DNA of 22,245 bases, taken from NCBI GenBank assembly GCA_002811675.1, contig PDIM01010459.1, positions 1 to 22,245 of the forward strand. Reading direction: 5' to 3'. Positions 1-10,000 of the stretch are shown here, piece by piece. Position 1 is the stretch's first letter, and each line of letters opens with the position of its first letter. The notes beneath the pieces are model-generated. The model saw only the letters and a program-made list of their open reading frames with translations. It was not told the DNA's origin and searched no databases. Made by a program: the position numbers and the translations under genes. The stretch is from Ichthyosporea sp. XGB-2017a (taxonomy: Eukaryota; Opisthokonta; Ichthyosporea).

Positions 1-161
1 TAAATTGTACTTCTTATTTACAATAAACATATATATATTGTAATGAGGGGGCTTGGTAAAGGGCTCTCCTCATTCTGGACTGGTATTACTTTATAAATCT
101 GTTTATTGTTTTACTACCTGTCCCTGACCCATCCCATATGTTTTGTATGAACCCCTAGTTC

Positions 162-204
162 CACGCGTAATATTCGTGACTCACCACGAATATATATTCG
201 CGTG
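162..204. repeat. Imperfect palindrome / hairpin
   Basis: Nine bases at 170-178 (ATATTCGTG) are the exact reverse complement of 185-193, separated by a 6-base loop. An outer 6-bp stem (CACGCG at 162-167 with CGCGTG at 199-204) encloses it across a 2-by-5 internal loop, giving 15 paired bases. It lies about 65 bp beyond the stop codon of the minus-strand gene ending at 269, so it could sit in that 3' UTR or be a protein-binding site. The function is unknown. Confidence 0.6.
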
Positions 205-268
205 CGGATTTTAGGGATTTTGAGAAAGTATAAAAGAAACCCAGTATCTCGCGAAAATGAAATAAAAA

Positions 269-800
269 TTAACTTTGTGTTTTTCTGGAAATTATCTGAA
301 CTTTTGAATTTTGAAGACTTTCGACCTCTGTCCGTTTACAACGGGAATATTCCCCCTTCTCACGCACATAGCTGCCGACATTTTCAAATGCCCTACCAAG
401 GACCTCTGCATCATGAGGGTCATGAGGGTCATTATAATCCTCATGAGCTGGCAGGTAGGGCTCATTAGCCATTGAGCAGTCCCCAGAGTTTTCATGAAGA
501 CTCTCTATTATTTCCTCAACCATGTCTTCTGCCCTTTCAACGTCCTCTTCTCTGGCGCCGGCATCAAAATTTTCCTGCTCATCTGCAGCCGAGCGCGGAT
601 GTAAATGTCTCCGGCTGTTCTGGCTCGTAGGCATATTTTACCTTCTTTGCCTTCACTAAACTGTCACCTGTAAAGCTGTCACGACTGTCCTCCTCATGAA
701 AGATTTCAATCGGGCGCTTTTCGGTTGCCCCGCCAACAAGAACTTTTCGCCTCAGAAGTACATGAGTACTCTCATCTTCACTATCGCTAAATGCAAACAT
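269..800 (-). CDS. Small acidic hypothetical protein, frame broken once (probable 67-nt intron)
   Basis: Two overlapping minus-strand reading frames look like one gene. The first opens at ATG 800-798 with an acidic serine-rich start (MFAFSDSEDES) and runs to a stop near 579. The second, offset by +1, is open from 634 to the stop at 269 and is rich in Asp and Glu. A GT-AG intron at 641..575 (donor AAG|GTAAAA, acceptor GAGCAG|GAA) is 67 nt, falls between codons, and joins the frames as ...VKAKK|ENFDAG.... The product would be about 154 residues with no signal peptide, membrane span or recognised domain. A one-base frameshift or sequencing error is the alternative, as is a pseudogene. A possible TATA element on the minus strand is at 992-998. 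The intron has no obvious pyrimidine tract. No homologue is recognised and the function is unknown. Confidence 0.45.
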
Positions 801-2612
801 GCCCTCAGAAACAAGATCAACGACTTTAAACTAGCTTAGCAGCTTGACTCATATTGTCAGTTGAAAAAAGCATTCCCAAAATTTCAAAAAATTCATCTTC
901 CGTCGATCGATGTCGAATTAACTTAAAATCAGAATTGGTGAACAGCCAAACAGCTTGTACGTACGTAAGTTATAAAGTGGATGATTGAGTAATTTATAAC
1001 TGGGAGATATATATATATGTACATATTATTTAGTCCAAATATTAATAAATTAGAACTTCACATGCATGAGTAAAAAAAAAAAAAAAAAAAAATGAAAAAA
1101 AAAAAAAAAAAAAAAAAAGTCGACGTGATTTCTCCAGACGAGCAAATTACTATGTAATTAGTGAATTAGGTCAAAGTGTATTGAGCTGATCAATCGAAAT
1201 GCATCATGCATATGCATGGTTTATGAAAACTTTTTCGTGGGGCATTCTGCATTCATGAATCTGATCAAGAGTTTAATTTTGTTTTTTCGGGGCCATATAT
1301 ATTATATAATTTTGTGGATTCTGAATAATGAACTCCTGTAATTTGCTTTCGTAATAATTACAGTAGTTATTTCCATTGCTAATTCGATAATGGCTAGCGC
1401 TTTAAATTTTTTCAAGTCACTCTTTAAGTCTTTTTAGCTGAGGCTAGTGGGAGGGCTAATTAATTATTGTACAACTAGTCAAAAGCATTTAATATATTAA
1501 CCCTATATATAAGGAAGTACTGAGGTTTTATATTATTACTATTATAAACCGCCAGTCCTAAGCAAGGAGCTTCTCTGCACTTTGGCATCTCCCCACCAAT
1601 TAGGTTGTCACAATCTGACAATGCCTCTTTGTCATTAATGTGGCAGTAATAATAGGAGTATATATATATATCCTTTTTCCATTGCGGCGGGAAGAAAGAA
1701 TGGGAAAGATGGTACTGTACTGCAGGGACGTTGGATCGAGGGCCGGGCCGGGGGGGGTTGCTGCATAACAAATTAGGGCAGTGGTGCATGTACTGGAGCT
1801 GAGAACTCAAACTCATGGCACGCATGATAGGACATTGTTGGCGGCCGGTTGGGCAGGTGATTCTCAACGGGGTTTGGATACAAAATTCTCCTAGTGCTTC
1901 GATCGGGCCGCCTGGCCTATGCACTAGCTTTCTTAGGTTATACCGTTCAAAATCATCACTACTAGCAGTCGGTAGAGCTGTACCAATGACTTTATAAAAT
2001 TTGGAAAAGGATTCCTTCAGAGTAAATGTATCCGTGTCGGTTGTGTTTGGTGCATCTGGTGACAATAAATTACACCCAAAGAATATGTTTCTTATACTCC
2101 CAAGCCAAGTACACAGTGTTAATTAATTGACGAGCATCCTGATTTGAAATCTCCTTATTGTTGTCCCATGGCCAGTCCATGATCGATCCCCACCATTGGA
2201 CCATGAATGCAACTCAACATTTGGCCAGTACTCCCAGCGGGTGCATGGGCATATTCCTTTTTTCCATCGCATCCAGTTCAGAAGCAAAAAAAAAAGGGTC
2301 GGTTACAGGGGACCAGGGCCGGGGACGCATACATCTCCCATTTCTCGAAAAGAGCATGCGCAAGCTAAGCTGAGGGGAGGCAGCTCTGCAAGGCCACTCT
2401 TGTTACTTTTAATTTTCAAAATATTCGGGGGCCCGGAGAATTTTCGAGATCCCTGCCCCACGCAGACCTGCAGCCAATCACCATCCCGCTAAATGACTTT
2501 TTTTCTAAGATTTGTACTGTTTTGTATATGGAGGTTTCCTTTAATAGATAAAATCGGGTGTCATACATTCGCTGTGCATTTTGATATAGTTCATGGTGAT
2601 ACAGTCGATAGA
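801..2612. other. Gene-poor intergenic region
   Basis: No convincing gene is seen. The stretch contains two long oligo-A tracts (1072-1118), AT dinucleotide runs near 1009-1018 and 1661-1671, several CATGCA palindromes (1061-1068 and 1199-1217) and a GC-richer patch at about 1680-2470 that carries only weak open frames without suitable ATG codons. It could hold the 5' region of the minus-strand gene at 800, remains of a decayed gene, or regulatory DNA. Confidence 0.5.
1072..1118 (+). repeat. Paired oligo-A tracts (A21-TG-A24)
   Basis: Twenty-one A residues (1072-1092), then TG, then twenty-four A residues (1095-1118). An AATAAA hexamer at 1044-1049 lies 22 bases upstream of the first A, the spacing expected between a polyadenylation signal and a poly(A) tail. 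This suggests the 3' end of a reverse-transcribed, inserted transcript. A simple A-tract expansion is the alternative. I found no clear target-site duplication. Confidence 0.6.
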
Positions 2613-2620
2613 TATAAAAG
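2613..2620 (+). promoter_or_regulatory. TATA box of the flavin monooxygenase gene
   Basis: The sequence TATAAAAG is a consensus TATA element about 192-199 bp upstream of the ATG at 2812 on the same strand. It implies a transcription start near 2645 and a 5' leader of roughly 165 nt. Confidence 0.5.
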
Positions 2621-2811
2621 CAACATGAAGTCGAGAATGATGTAGCAAGGAACAGAGCTTGTTAGAAAAACTTGGAATACAAAATCAAAGTAGATCTAAA
2701 AACAAAAAGACCTTCACTTTGAATATTTATTACAAAAGAATCAATCTGAAAGCAGATTAATTGAAATTGCAAAATTTTAAGCGGAACAAACATTACTGTA
2801 ATTGTTGAATC

Positions 2812-3924
2812 ATGATGCACCTTGACGAACACTATCAAGCCGTGGTTATTGGCGGTGGGCAAGCGGGTCTTGCTATTGGCTACCACCTAAAGCAAAAAGG
2901 ATATAACTATATCATTGTTGAGAAAGGTGAAGAAGCAACAGGGACTTGGCGTGAGCATTATGACTCATTACAGCTCTTTTCTCCAGCAGAGTATTCGGAG
3001 TTACCCGGGATGCCATTTCCCGGGGAGGACAAGTCCCGCCACCCAACCCGTGACGAGTTTGTGAACTACTTGCGTGCATATCGAACCTTTTTTGAGCTTA
3101 CTGTGATGACCCAGACCACAGTGAAGAAGGTGATCAAGAACACCACCGCAGGGTATGGAAAGTTCAAAATTGAAATGGCCTACACCGACGCGGAAGGAGA
3201 AGAGAAAGTCCTTTCATTCTTCAGCGATACCGTTATTGTGGCTAGCGGAAGTTACCACGCTCCGAACATTCCCACCTTTGCAGGGCAGAAGATGTTCAAA
3301 GGGGACATAATGCACTCTAAAGAATACAAGAATCAAGAAGTTGTGAAAGGGAAGAGAGTTGTTGTTGTGGGATCTGGAAACTCTGCAGTTCAAATCGCTC
3401 ATGACGCTTCACTCTCGGCTTCCAATGTCATTCTTGCCCATAGGGAGCCAGTGCAATGGGTGCCCCTAGTTGTACTCGGTAAGGATGTCCATTGGTGGTG
3501 GGGAATTTCGGGTGGAAGATTGTCTCCATACAATCCGTTGCTGGTAGATCAGTCCAAGCCATTTGTCCTCGATAAGGGAATGTATTACAATGCCGTCAAG
3601 TCGGGGCAAGTTCAAGAGTCAGAGATGTTTGATTCCCTATACAGCAATGGAGTTCAATGGAAAGATGGCAGCAAAAGTGAGGTTGATGTGATCATACTTG
3701 CAACGGGTTATCGTTGCTCCCACGATTATCTCGAGCAGATGAAAGGCGCAGTTGACAAAAATGGAGAATTAATTGCCAGTGATGGAGTCAGTGACAACGT
3801 TTTGGGCTTGTTCACTATCGGATTGAATAGACAGAGGACCAACTGGTCTGTGACTATTCGTGGGGCAACTCAGGACGCAGCTATCTTGATTAATGCCATC
3901 CAAAAGCAAATTGAAGCTCACTAA
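2812..3924 (+). CDS. Flavin-dependent monooxygenase, CzcO/FMO-like
   Basis: This 370-residue class B flavoprotein monooxygenase would use FAD and NADPH to oxygenate a small substrate that the sequence does not reveal. The FAD Rossmann motif GGGQAG is at residues 14-19. An exact FxGxxxHxxxY/F fingerprint of FMO/YUCCA-type enzymes (FKGDIMHSKEY) is at 162-172. The NADPH Rossmann motif GSGNSA is at 187-192 and the ATGY motif at 297-300. The start is ATG at 2812, immediately followed by a second ATG at 2815 that is equally possible. There is no signal peptide, so the enzyme is probably cytosolic. At 370 residues it is shorter than animal or plant FMOs (usually 430-530) and nearer to bacterial CzcO-like proteins, so bacterial origin is possible. 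Its TATA box and AATAAA signal show it sits in a eukaryotic transcription unit. The family call is firm; the substrate is unknown. Confidence 0.93.
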   Translation: MMHLDEHYQAVVIGGGQAGLAIGYHLKQKGYNYIIVEKGEEATGTWREHYDSLQLFSPAEYSELPGMPFPGEDKSRHPTRDEFVNYLRAYRTFFELTVMTQTTVKKVIKNTTAGYGKFKIEMAYTDAEGEEKVLSFFSDTVIVASGSYHAPNIPTFAGQKMFKGDIMHSKEYKNQEVVKGKRVVVVGSGNSAVQIAHDASLSASNVILAHREPVQWVPLVVLGKDVHWWWGISGGRLSPYNPLLVDQSKPFVLDKGMYYNAVKSGQVQESEMFDSLYSNGVQWKDGSKSEVDVIILATGYRCSHDYLEQMKGAVDKNGELIASDGVSDNVLGLFTIGLNRQRTNWSVTIRGATQDAAILINAIQKQIEAH

Positions 3925-5147
3925 GAACTCTATTTCCTTTAGCGCTGTTAATAAACATGAATTTGAATGACACGAGGCAATTGGAATTTGGATCTCATAC
4001 TCTGTTTGATTCTAAATTGCATAAGATTCTTAGAATGTACTAGGTAAGAGCATCCTGGCCGATTAATGGCGGCCTCTTTAGTGGAGCAGCCTATAGTAGT
4101 CGTGATCCTTGAGCGATTCCTCCTCCCATAACACTCTTTTCAAATCTCCTAGCACATGGTTCTTTGTATGCTGCACTTGGGATAAGAGAGTAACTATTGG
4201 ATTATACGCCACAGTGCTTGAATTGAATATTGTCCTCAGTGGTTCGCCTCTTATGAGTCTTGATCTTTGTGTGAAGCAAAGTGTTGAAGGCTAGAAGCGT
4301 GCAGAGTTTCTCACGGACAAAGGACCACACCAAAGAGCCATGGCTTTACTCTTCTATGCACCTATTAGTATCTGCTGTCAATACAAATTTTAAGAACTAT
4401 CTGTGCAAGGGCTATTTTTCGAGCATCTAATGTCTCTAAGAGAAGTCAACAATTAGTCGGGGCTGTAGTATACAGTCAGCTAGATAGTTCAGGTTATTGC
4501 ACAAGGAGGCTACATAACTGCCTGATACATTGTTTTTCTTTTAATTGTTTGTTTATTTCAAATCGAATAGTGGAATAGTGCGGTTTCGCAGATGGGGTAA
4601 CGGACAGCCCACAGAGCAGCCATTCAACTATGCTTTGTGTATCAGCTGAGAGGGGACAATTGAAACACCTTTTCGTCCATCCATTCATTCATTTAGGGAC
4701 CGGGGCCCGATCCATGCAGCAGCCTCGATTACAAGTGTAGGGTATGCTAAATATTTCGCAATAACTCCTTATAACTCAAACATCAGATGAAACCAGTGTG
4801 TGTATCTGCTTGAGGGGCCGCCATCAAATGGATTATTTAGCTGTATGAGATATATATAGGCGATGCAATCATGCAATTATTGCAAAAAGAATAGTGTAGA
4901 AGAAGGGAGGATGGTGCCCACCAGGGTTCTCAGCTTGTGCAGACCCATCCATCCTACTGCTTAATTCCGATTGTTTATGTTTCTGTCCTAAAATGGGGAG
5001 AGCCAATAGGACTTACAGCTCATTGTGCTTAGTTGTGCCTGGACTCACTTTTGCCGGTATTTGCTAATTCCTCCCCCAAACAAGGACCCTCACTTACTTA
5101 TTTCGTCCAAATCGTGATAGACCGCAATGGGGCCACCAGTACTCCAC
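3925..5147. other. Intergenic region, no gene seen
   Basis: It begins with the monooxygenase polyA signal and runs to the promoter of the first lipase gene. Open frames here are short. One on the minus strand (4494-4688) has an ATG but no recognisable domain or coding-like composition, and I do not call it. No RNA gene or mobile element is recognised. Confidence 0.5.
3950..3955 (+). terminator. Polyadenylation signal of the flavin monooxygenase gene
   Basis: An exact AATAAA lies 25 bases after the TAA stop at 3922-3924, implying a very short 3' UTR. Confidence 0.65.
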
Positions 5148-5163
5148 TGCACTAGCTAGTGCA
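5148..5163. promoter_or_regulatory. Perfect 16-bp palindrome upstream of the lipase TATA box
   Basis: TGCACTAGCTAGTGCA is its own reverse complement over all 16 bases. It ends 34 bp before the TATA box at 5198-5206. The position and symmetry fit a binding site for a dimeric transcription factor controlling the lipase gene. The factor is not known and the role is inferred. Confidence 0.55.
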
Positions 5164-5197
5164 TTGTGTGCAACTCTAGTCCCCTCGGCAAGCAGCA

Positions 5198-5206
5198 TAT
5201 AAATAG
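5198..5206 (+). promoter_or_regulatory. TATA box of the first lipase gene
   Basis: TATAAATAG is a strong TATA consensus 174-182 bp upstream of the ATG at 5380. Transcription would start near 5230, giving a leader of about 150 nt. Confidence 0.65.
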
Positions 5207-5379
5207 TGAAGCAATGCACCTTACACAAACATATCTTTTTTCACAGGTCTCTTGATTTCGGTAATTCAACTGATAATTGTGCTAGATTTGACTTGATTTC
5301 TTTTCTGATCATCGTATCATACTACTTCCAATAGCAACTCTTCTGCCCAGTGTAACATCCCATTCCTCCAGTATTGAAT

Positions 5380-6363
5380 ATGAATTCTTTCGCCTATCGC
5401 ACCTCACGCTGCTTTCTACCTTTTGCTGCAGCTTGGATATGTCTACTTTTATTGGCCTCAACGAGCGAATCACTACCAAGCTCAAAGTTTGATAGATACA
5501 ACGAGCAACTATCTGCCCGCCTTGCGTTGTACTCACACATAGCTAGCATTGCATGTGACAATGATGACTACCGCATCACTGATTGGGACAATTCTTATGC
5601 GAGGTACCTTGGGCCATGCACTGATGTGCGCGTGTTTCGCAATGATGGGGATCTGGCTTATGTGGCCTACGATGATTCCCTGCACGCAGTGGTGGTGACA
5701 TGGAGAGGAAGTGCCAATGCTGATAACTGGCTCACCAATTTCAACCTTGTCCAAACAGGATATCGCCACGCGAAGAGCAACAAGGTGATTCGCGATGACA
5801 AAGGTGATGAGGTGAAGGTCCATTTAGGCTTCTTAAAGTCTGTAAGGGACATCCATGATCCTATTCGCTCCTATGTGAGCACTCTGCTGAAGAACAAGCC
5901 TTCTGGAACAGGTGTTATTGTCACTGGGCACTCTCTCGGAGGTGCCCAGGCAACACTTTGTGCTCTGGACCTGGTGGAGCACAAATTCCCACTACTGGAC
6001 GCTTATCTGTTCGCCTCTCCTCGTGTAGGCAACACAGCTTTCGCCCGGTATTTTGATTCTTCTATGAGAGACATTGGCGTCAGCGCCAAGAGGGTGACCC
6101 TAGCTCTGGACCAGGTGCCTCATCTCCCATTTCGCATGTGGGGCTACGCTCATGTCGGCGGAGAGGTATACGTGGATGGGGAAGAAACAGTGGTGGTGCA
6201 AGATGATGGCTGGGGGGTGGAAAGCTTCCTTGGGAATATCCGTAACCCCTGGTTTCTCTGCAACTGGATAGTCCACGTACAGTACAACACAAAGCTCCCC
6301 GGTGTACCTGACCCGAGAGAAGTGGCAGCCCCCAAAAGGGACGAACAATGCTTCTACATCTAG
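5380..6363 (+). CDS. Secreted class 3 lipase (alpha/beta hydrolase)
   Basis: This 327-residue triacylglycerol-lipase-type enzyme would hydrolyse ester bonds of acylglycerols or related lipids outside the cell or in the endomembrane lumen. Residues 1-31 form a signal peptide with hydrophobic core around 12-26. The oxyanion-loop motif VVVTWRGS is at 104-111 and the nucleophile elbow GHSLGG at 183-188, with catalytic Ser185. FASPRVGN is at 211-218. The likely catalytic Asp is 244 in LDQVPHLP and the likely catalytic His is 299 in WIVHVQY, matching the Ser-Asp-His order of the Thermomyces lanuginosus lipase family. The frame also opens at a TTG six bases upstream, but the eukaryotic start must be the ATG at 5380. 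A TATA box and palindrome lie upstream and overlapping AATAAA signals about 80 nt downstream. It is a distant relative of the two lipase-like genes at 16231-18964. The family is certain; the exact substrate is not. Confidence 0.95.
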   Translation: MNSFAYRTSRCFLPFAAAWICLLLLASTSESLPSSKFDRYNEQLSARLALYSHIASIACDNDDYRITDWDNSYARYLGPCTDVRVFRNDGDLAYVAYDDSLHAVVVTWRGSANADNWLTNFNLVQTGYRHAKSNKVIRDDKGDEVKVHLGFLKSVRDIHDPIRSYVSTLLKNKPSGTGVIVTGHSLGGAQATLCALDLVEHKFPLLDAYLFASPRVGNTAFARYFDSSMRDIGVSAKRVTLALDQVPHLPFRMWGYAHVGGEVYVDGEETVVVQDDGWGVESFLGNIRNPWFLCNWIVHVQYNTKLPGVPDPREVAAPKRDEQCFYI

Positions 6364-7002
6364 CTCTATAGTAGAGCAGTCTAGTCTTTCCCCTTGTATG
6401 ATACACGTGATAATGGCATTGTTGAAGCAAACTTAAAGCACAAATAAATAAATAAATAGAAACTCGAGTAAAAGAAACAGCTGGATGAAGGAGAAGAAGT
6501 GCACGTGGTCCGTTGCTAAGGGATCCTTTTATTCCCCTAACCCTCCCTTCCCGCCTGAAATTAGCGCCGCATTCCTCTCGCATTCCTTCTTTCACTTTTA
6601 TTTGTTGTTTTTTATTTATTATTTACAATCCTCCCTCCCTCCCTTATTTTTTTTTTTTGTTTAGTTTTTTAAATACTGTGAGTTTAGATTAGTATAGGCC
6701 GTACGTCCAGATCTCTGAGGTTGTGCAAGTGTATCAATCAGTCACTACGCGGGGGATAAAATTGATATACTTGGATAGACTCCCTCGCACTTAATCCACA
6801 GTTTTATGTGCAAACAACCAGACCAGCCCGCTGCTAGCCCTTTTCTGGTTTGTTTTTGTTTTTTGGTTTGATAATAACTCTATTACATGTTATGAAGTTG
6901 AGTGTCTGTAACGGATAAGTCATTCTCCTACACACACACACACACACAACACTCCTCTCTCCTTTCCACAAATAGAGGTAATTATATACTCATTATATCA
7001 CC
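6364..7002. other. Intergenic region between the lipase and the 1206-residue gene
   Basis: It holds the lipase polyA signals at its left end, pyrimidine-rich and T-rich stretches (about 6600-6665), and a CA dinucleotide microsatellite at about 6931-6949 some 55 bp before the next ATG. No clear TATA element is seen before that gene, and no gene is seen here. Confidence 0.5.
6443..6456 (+). terminator. Overlapping polyadenylation signals of the lipase gene
   Basis: Three overlapping AATAAA hexamers formed by an AAAT tetranucleotide repeat begin 80 bases after the TAG stop at 6361-6363. Confidence 0.6.
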
Positions 7003-10000
7003 ATGAAGGGCGACAATTATACACACAGACAAGTCCTCGGAGCAGTGTCCCCTCTTCCTCTCCTTCTTCTTGTACTCATTGCTGCAGCTTCACACACCTC
7101 TGCCTCTCCACACCCAAACCTCTTTGAAGATATGGCCAAGGGACAGACCTGGCAGGACATTGCAGATCAGTCCTCGTCCATGCTGGGCTCTCTGTTCGAC
7201 ATGCCAGTGGGGAACAGTCCCCTCCCGGGTGACAAAGACCCCAGTCAGGCACAGGAGGAAATAGTGACTGTCAACATGGCCCCACTCACTGCAATGGGGG
7301 AGCAGGCGAGTGGCTCTTCGACTCCTCTTAGTGGCATGGAACAGTATTTGGATCAGTTGATTGACGCAAACATAGACGGGTCGCAAATCGCAAACGAGGA
7401 CAACGCTGTCGAGCTTTTGGAGAAGAAAATCAAAGAGGACTCGGATGTACACAAGGCTCTACTCTCAAAAAAGCCCCCCTCCCCTCTCGTATCACCTACA
7501 ATGTCTAATTTGGCCATGGATGCCGAGGAGTCTGTAGAGTCCTACAATCCGCCAACTGTTCAGGCAAATATGGCCTCCCCATCGTTTACTGTACCAATCA
7601 TTGGATCCTCCACACAAACACAGAATAGCCCTGCCGCTGCAGCTCCGCCCCAAAGGGAAGGAAATGGACAGTCACGCGTGAGTGACTATCCGCAGGACTA
7701 CGCTGAAGATGCTCCTGTGATGAATGAAGTGAGCAATAGCATTGTGGAGCAGAAACAGCCAGAGAGAAAAACTCCTGCCCCAGTAGAAAGTAATTTAGGT
7801 GGTAATGCTGCAAACAATATAGGCTCGATGCTTGGTAATTTGTTTCAAGAGCCAGAGAGAAAAACTCCTGCCCCAGTAGAAAGTAATTTAGGTGGTAATG
7901 CTGCAAACAATATAGGCTCGATGCTTGGTAATTTGTTTCAAGAGCCAGATAAGAATGTTCATAAGTCAGAGGTCGTAAATGTGCCGGTTGGGCAACCAAA
8001 AGCTGAGAGTCAGAAGCCAACTGAATTTCTTGAATCACTCTTTGGTAAACCTTCATATCCCGTGCCAAACAATGGACCACTTGGTGCTTTTAATAAGGAA
8101 GAAGAGCAAGCTCCTACAGAGCCACAAGACCTTCAAAATGTTCTGAACTCTGCTATGGCCAACGTGTTGGAGGCTCAACAGGCAACGAAAACTGCTCTTC
8201 AGGGCCAACCGGAATCCAAACCATCGACATCGGAAATTTCAAATGCTTCCAACAATTCACCTTCAATTGATTCCCTGTCCAAGCTGATGGGCTTGTTCTC
8301 CCAGCCTGACAGTCAACCTTCCCCAATCGAACACAAAAATGTTAATGAGCCTACTCTAGGAAAACCTTCAGCTTTGTTTGACGAGGAAGAGGGGATGGGA
8401 AAGTTTCATGGCAAGAGTGAGCATGGTAGTTCAGAAGTAGTTGGAATAGTTGGTCACGCACCTGTTACGAAAGAGGTTGACGCGGGTAAGCAGGAGAATG
8501 GGCCATACAATGAAATGACCTTACCTGGAGGTCTTACAAATATGCAAGACTTGATGTCGGCAATGGGTGAGTCTCTTCCTGAACCCAAAAAACACGCATC
8601 TCAACAAAGCGCTGGAACCGGCAAACCACACCATCACAAGGGTAAAAAGCATCACCCACACAGACCAGAGAAAACCGAGGATGTGGAAGATAGATCCTAC
8701 GAGAAGGAACAGAACATATCTGAGTCTCCAAAGTCCCCTGTGGATTGGAGAACGGAGGAGCAGCCCCTTGCAGACTCCACCCCTATGAAGCATCCCGTAA
8801 CCGAGCCAGAGAGTGTAAGGAAGATCGTAGCAGAACCACTAGGTCAGAGGCAGCCTCTTGCTGAACCACAGAAGCCACAAACTCCATTCCCTTCCGACAT
8901 GAAAGCACAAAGCAGCGAGGTGTTGAGTAAAGACACTCAAACGACACCTTCAATGGCTCCCTTGGCAAAGAAAGGAAATGGAGAGTTAAATAATGGAGTT
9001 AGCGGGCTTGCAAAATCACTTTATGATTCTCTTTTTCAAGTTAACCCCGCGGAGAATCAAAATAATTATGCTTTGGGAGAAAATATCTCAAAGGTCGAAG
9101 CTGGTGATGGATTGAGGGAAGAGAACAAAGTTCCAGCCCATGAAGATAGCGGAATATTAGATTGGATGCTTCCTGATTTCGCAAAAGATCTGCTGCAGGA
9201 AACTCCACGGACAAAGAATCGAAAACAAAAGAGGCCAAAGCTTAAGGTCAAAGTACCCGGACAATCAGAAGTAGAAGAACAAGAAGTGAAACAAGAAAGC
9301 CTTGCAGAAGATATAGAGTTAACTTCTTCACAAAAATCTACTAAAGATAAAGAAGCGCTAGAGTTGCAAAAGCCCAAAGATAAAGTAGTGGCCACTGATG
9401 AAGGGGTGAATGCGCACATTACTCTTCACAAAGAAGCAGATAATCCAACCCATGTCATCATACCAGGATATGAAGTGGTACGAGAGAAAGATCCTTTGAA
9501 AGACCTCACCGAAGATGAAGTGATGCAAGCTATAACCGAATTCCATGCCAAGAAGATGCAAGGTAAAAAGAAGGAGCAGTTTGCAAACGGCGAGCCAAAG
9601 CAGCCCACTGCGGAAATGAAACCCATGAAGAAGAGAAAGAATCGCATAATGAAGAACAAAAATCCATTGGATAATGACGGCGAAAGTATGGAAAAAGACG
9701 ATGTGGTAGATGTTCAAGGGTCTTTATCAAAAGAAGAGGAGGTATATAGCGGTCCAAGTATGGCAGTGAAGAAGGAGGAAGTCCAGAAAAAAGAGGTCGA
9801 GAAAACAGAAGTTGAGAAGAAAGGAACGGTCAAACCATCGCAAACGCAGCCGGCCAGTGAAGAAAACACGTCAACATCCGCATCTGATAGAGAAAGTGCA
9901 GCCACAGGACTTGTGACAGGCTCGAACTGTTCAAAAGATTCTGAGTGCCCTCGAGGCCGATGCATGACAGTTGTTCCAGCGGCTAAGGACACGAATAATA

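Noticed and set aside
1475-2065. Open frame of 196 codons on the minus strand with several cysteines
   Set aside because: It opens with TTG, has no ATG for its first 80 or so codons, shows no signal peptide or domain, and lies in low-complexity DNA. A decayed gene or an internal exon cannot be excluded.
2158-2492. Two overlapping plus-strand frames
   Set aside because: No recognisable domain or consistent composition, and the first opens with TTG. They lie just upstream of the monooxygenase promoter.
4494-4688. 64-codon minus-strand frame with an ATG
   Set aside because: No domain, no TATA or polyA support and an amino-acid composition typical of chance frames.
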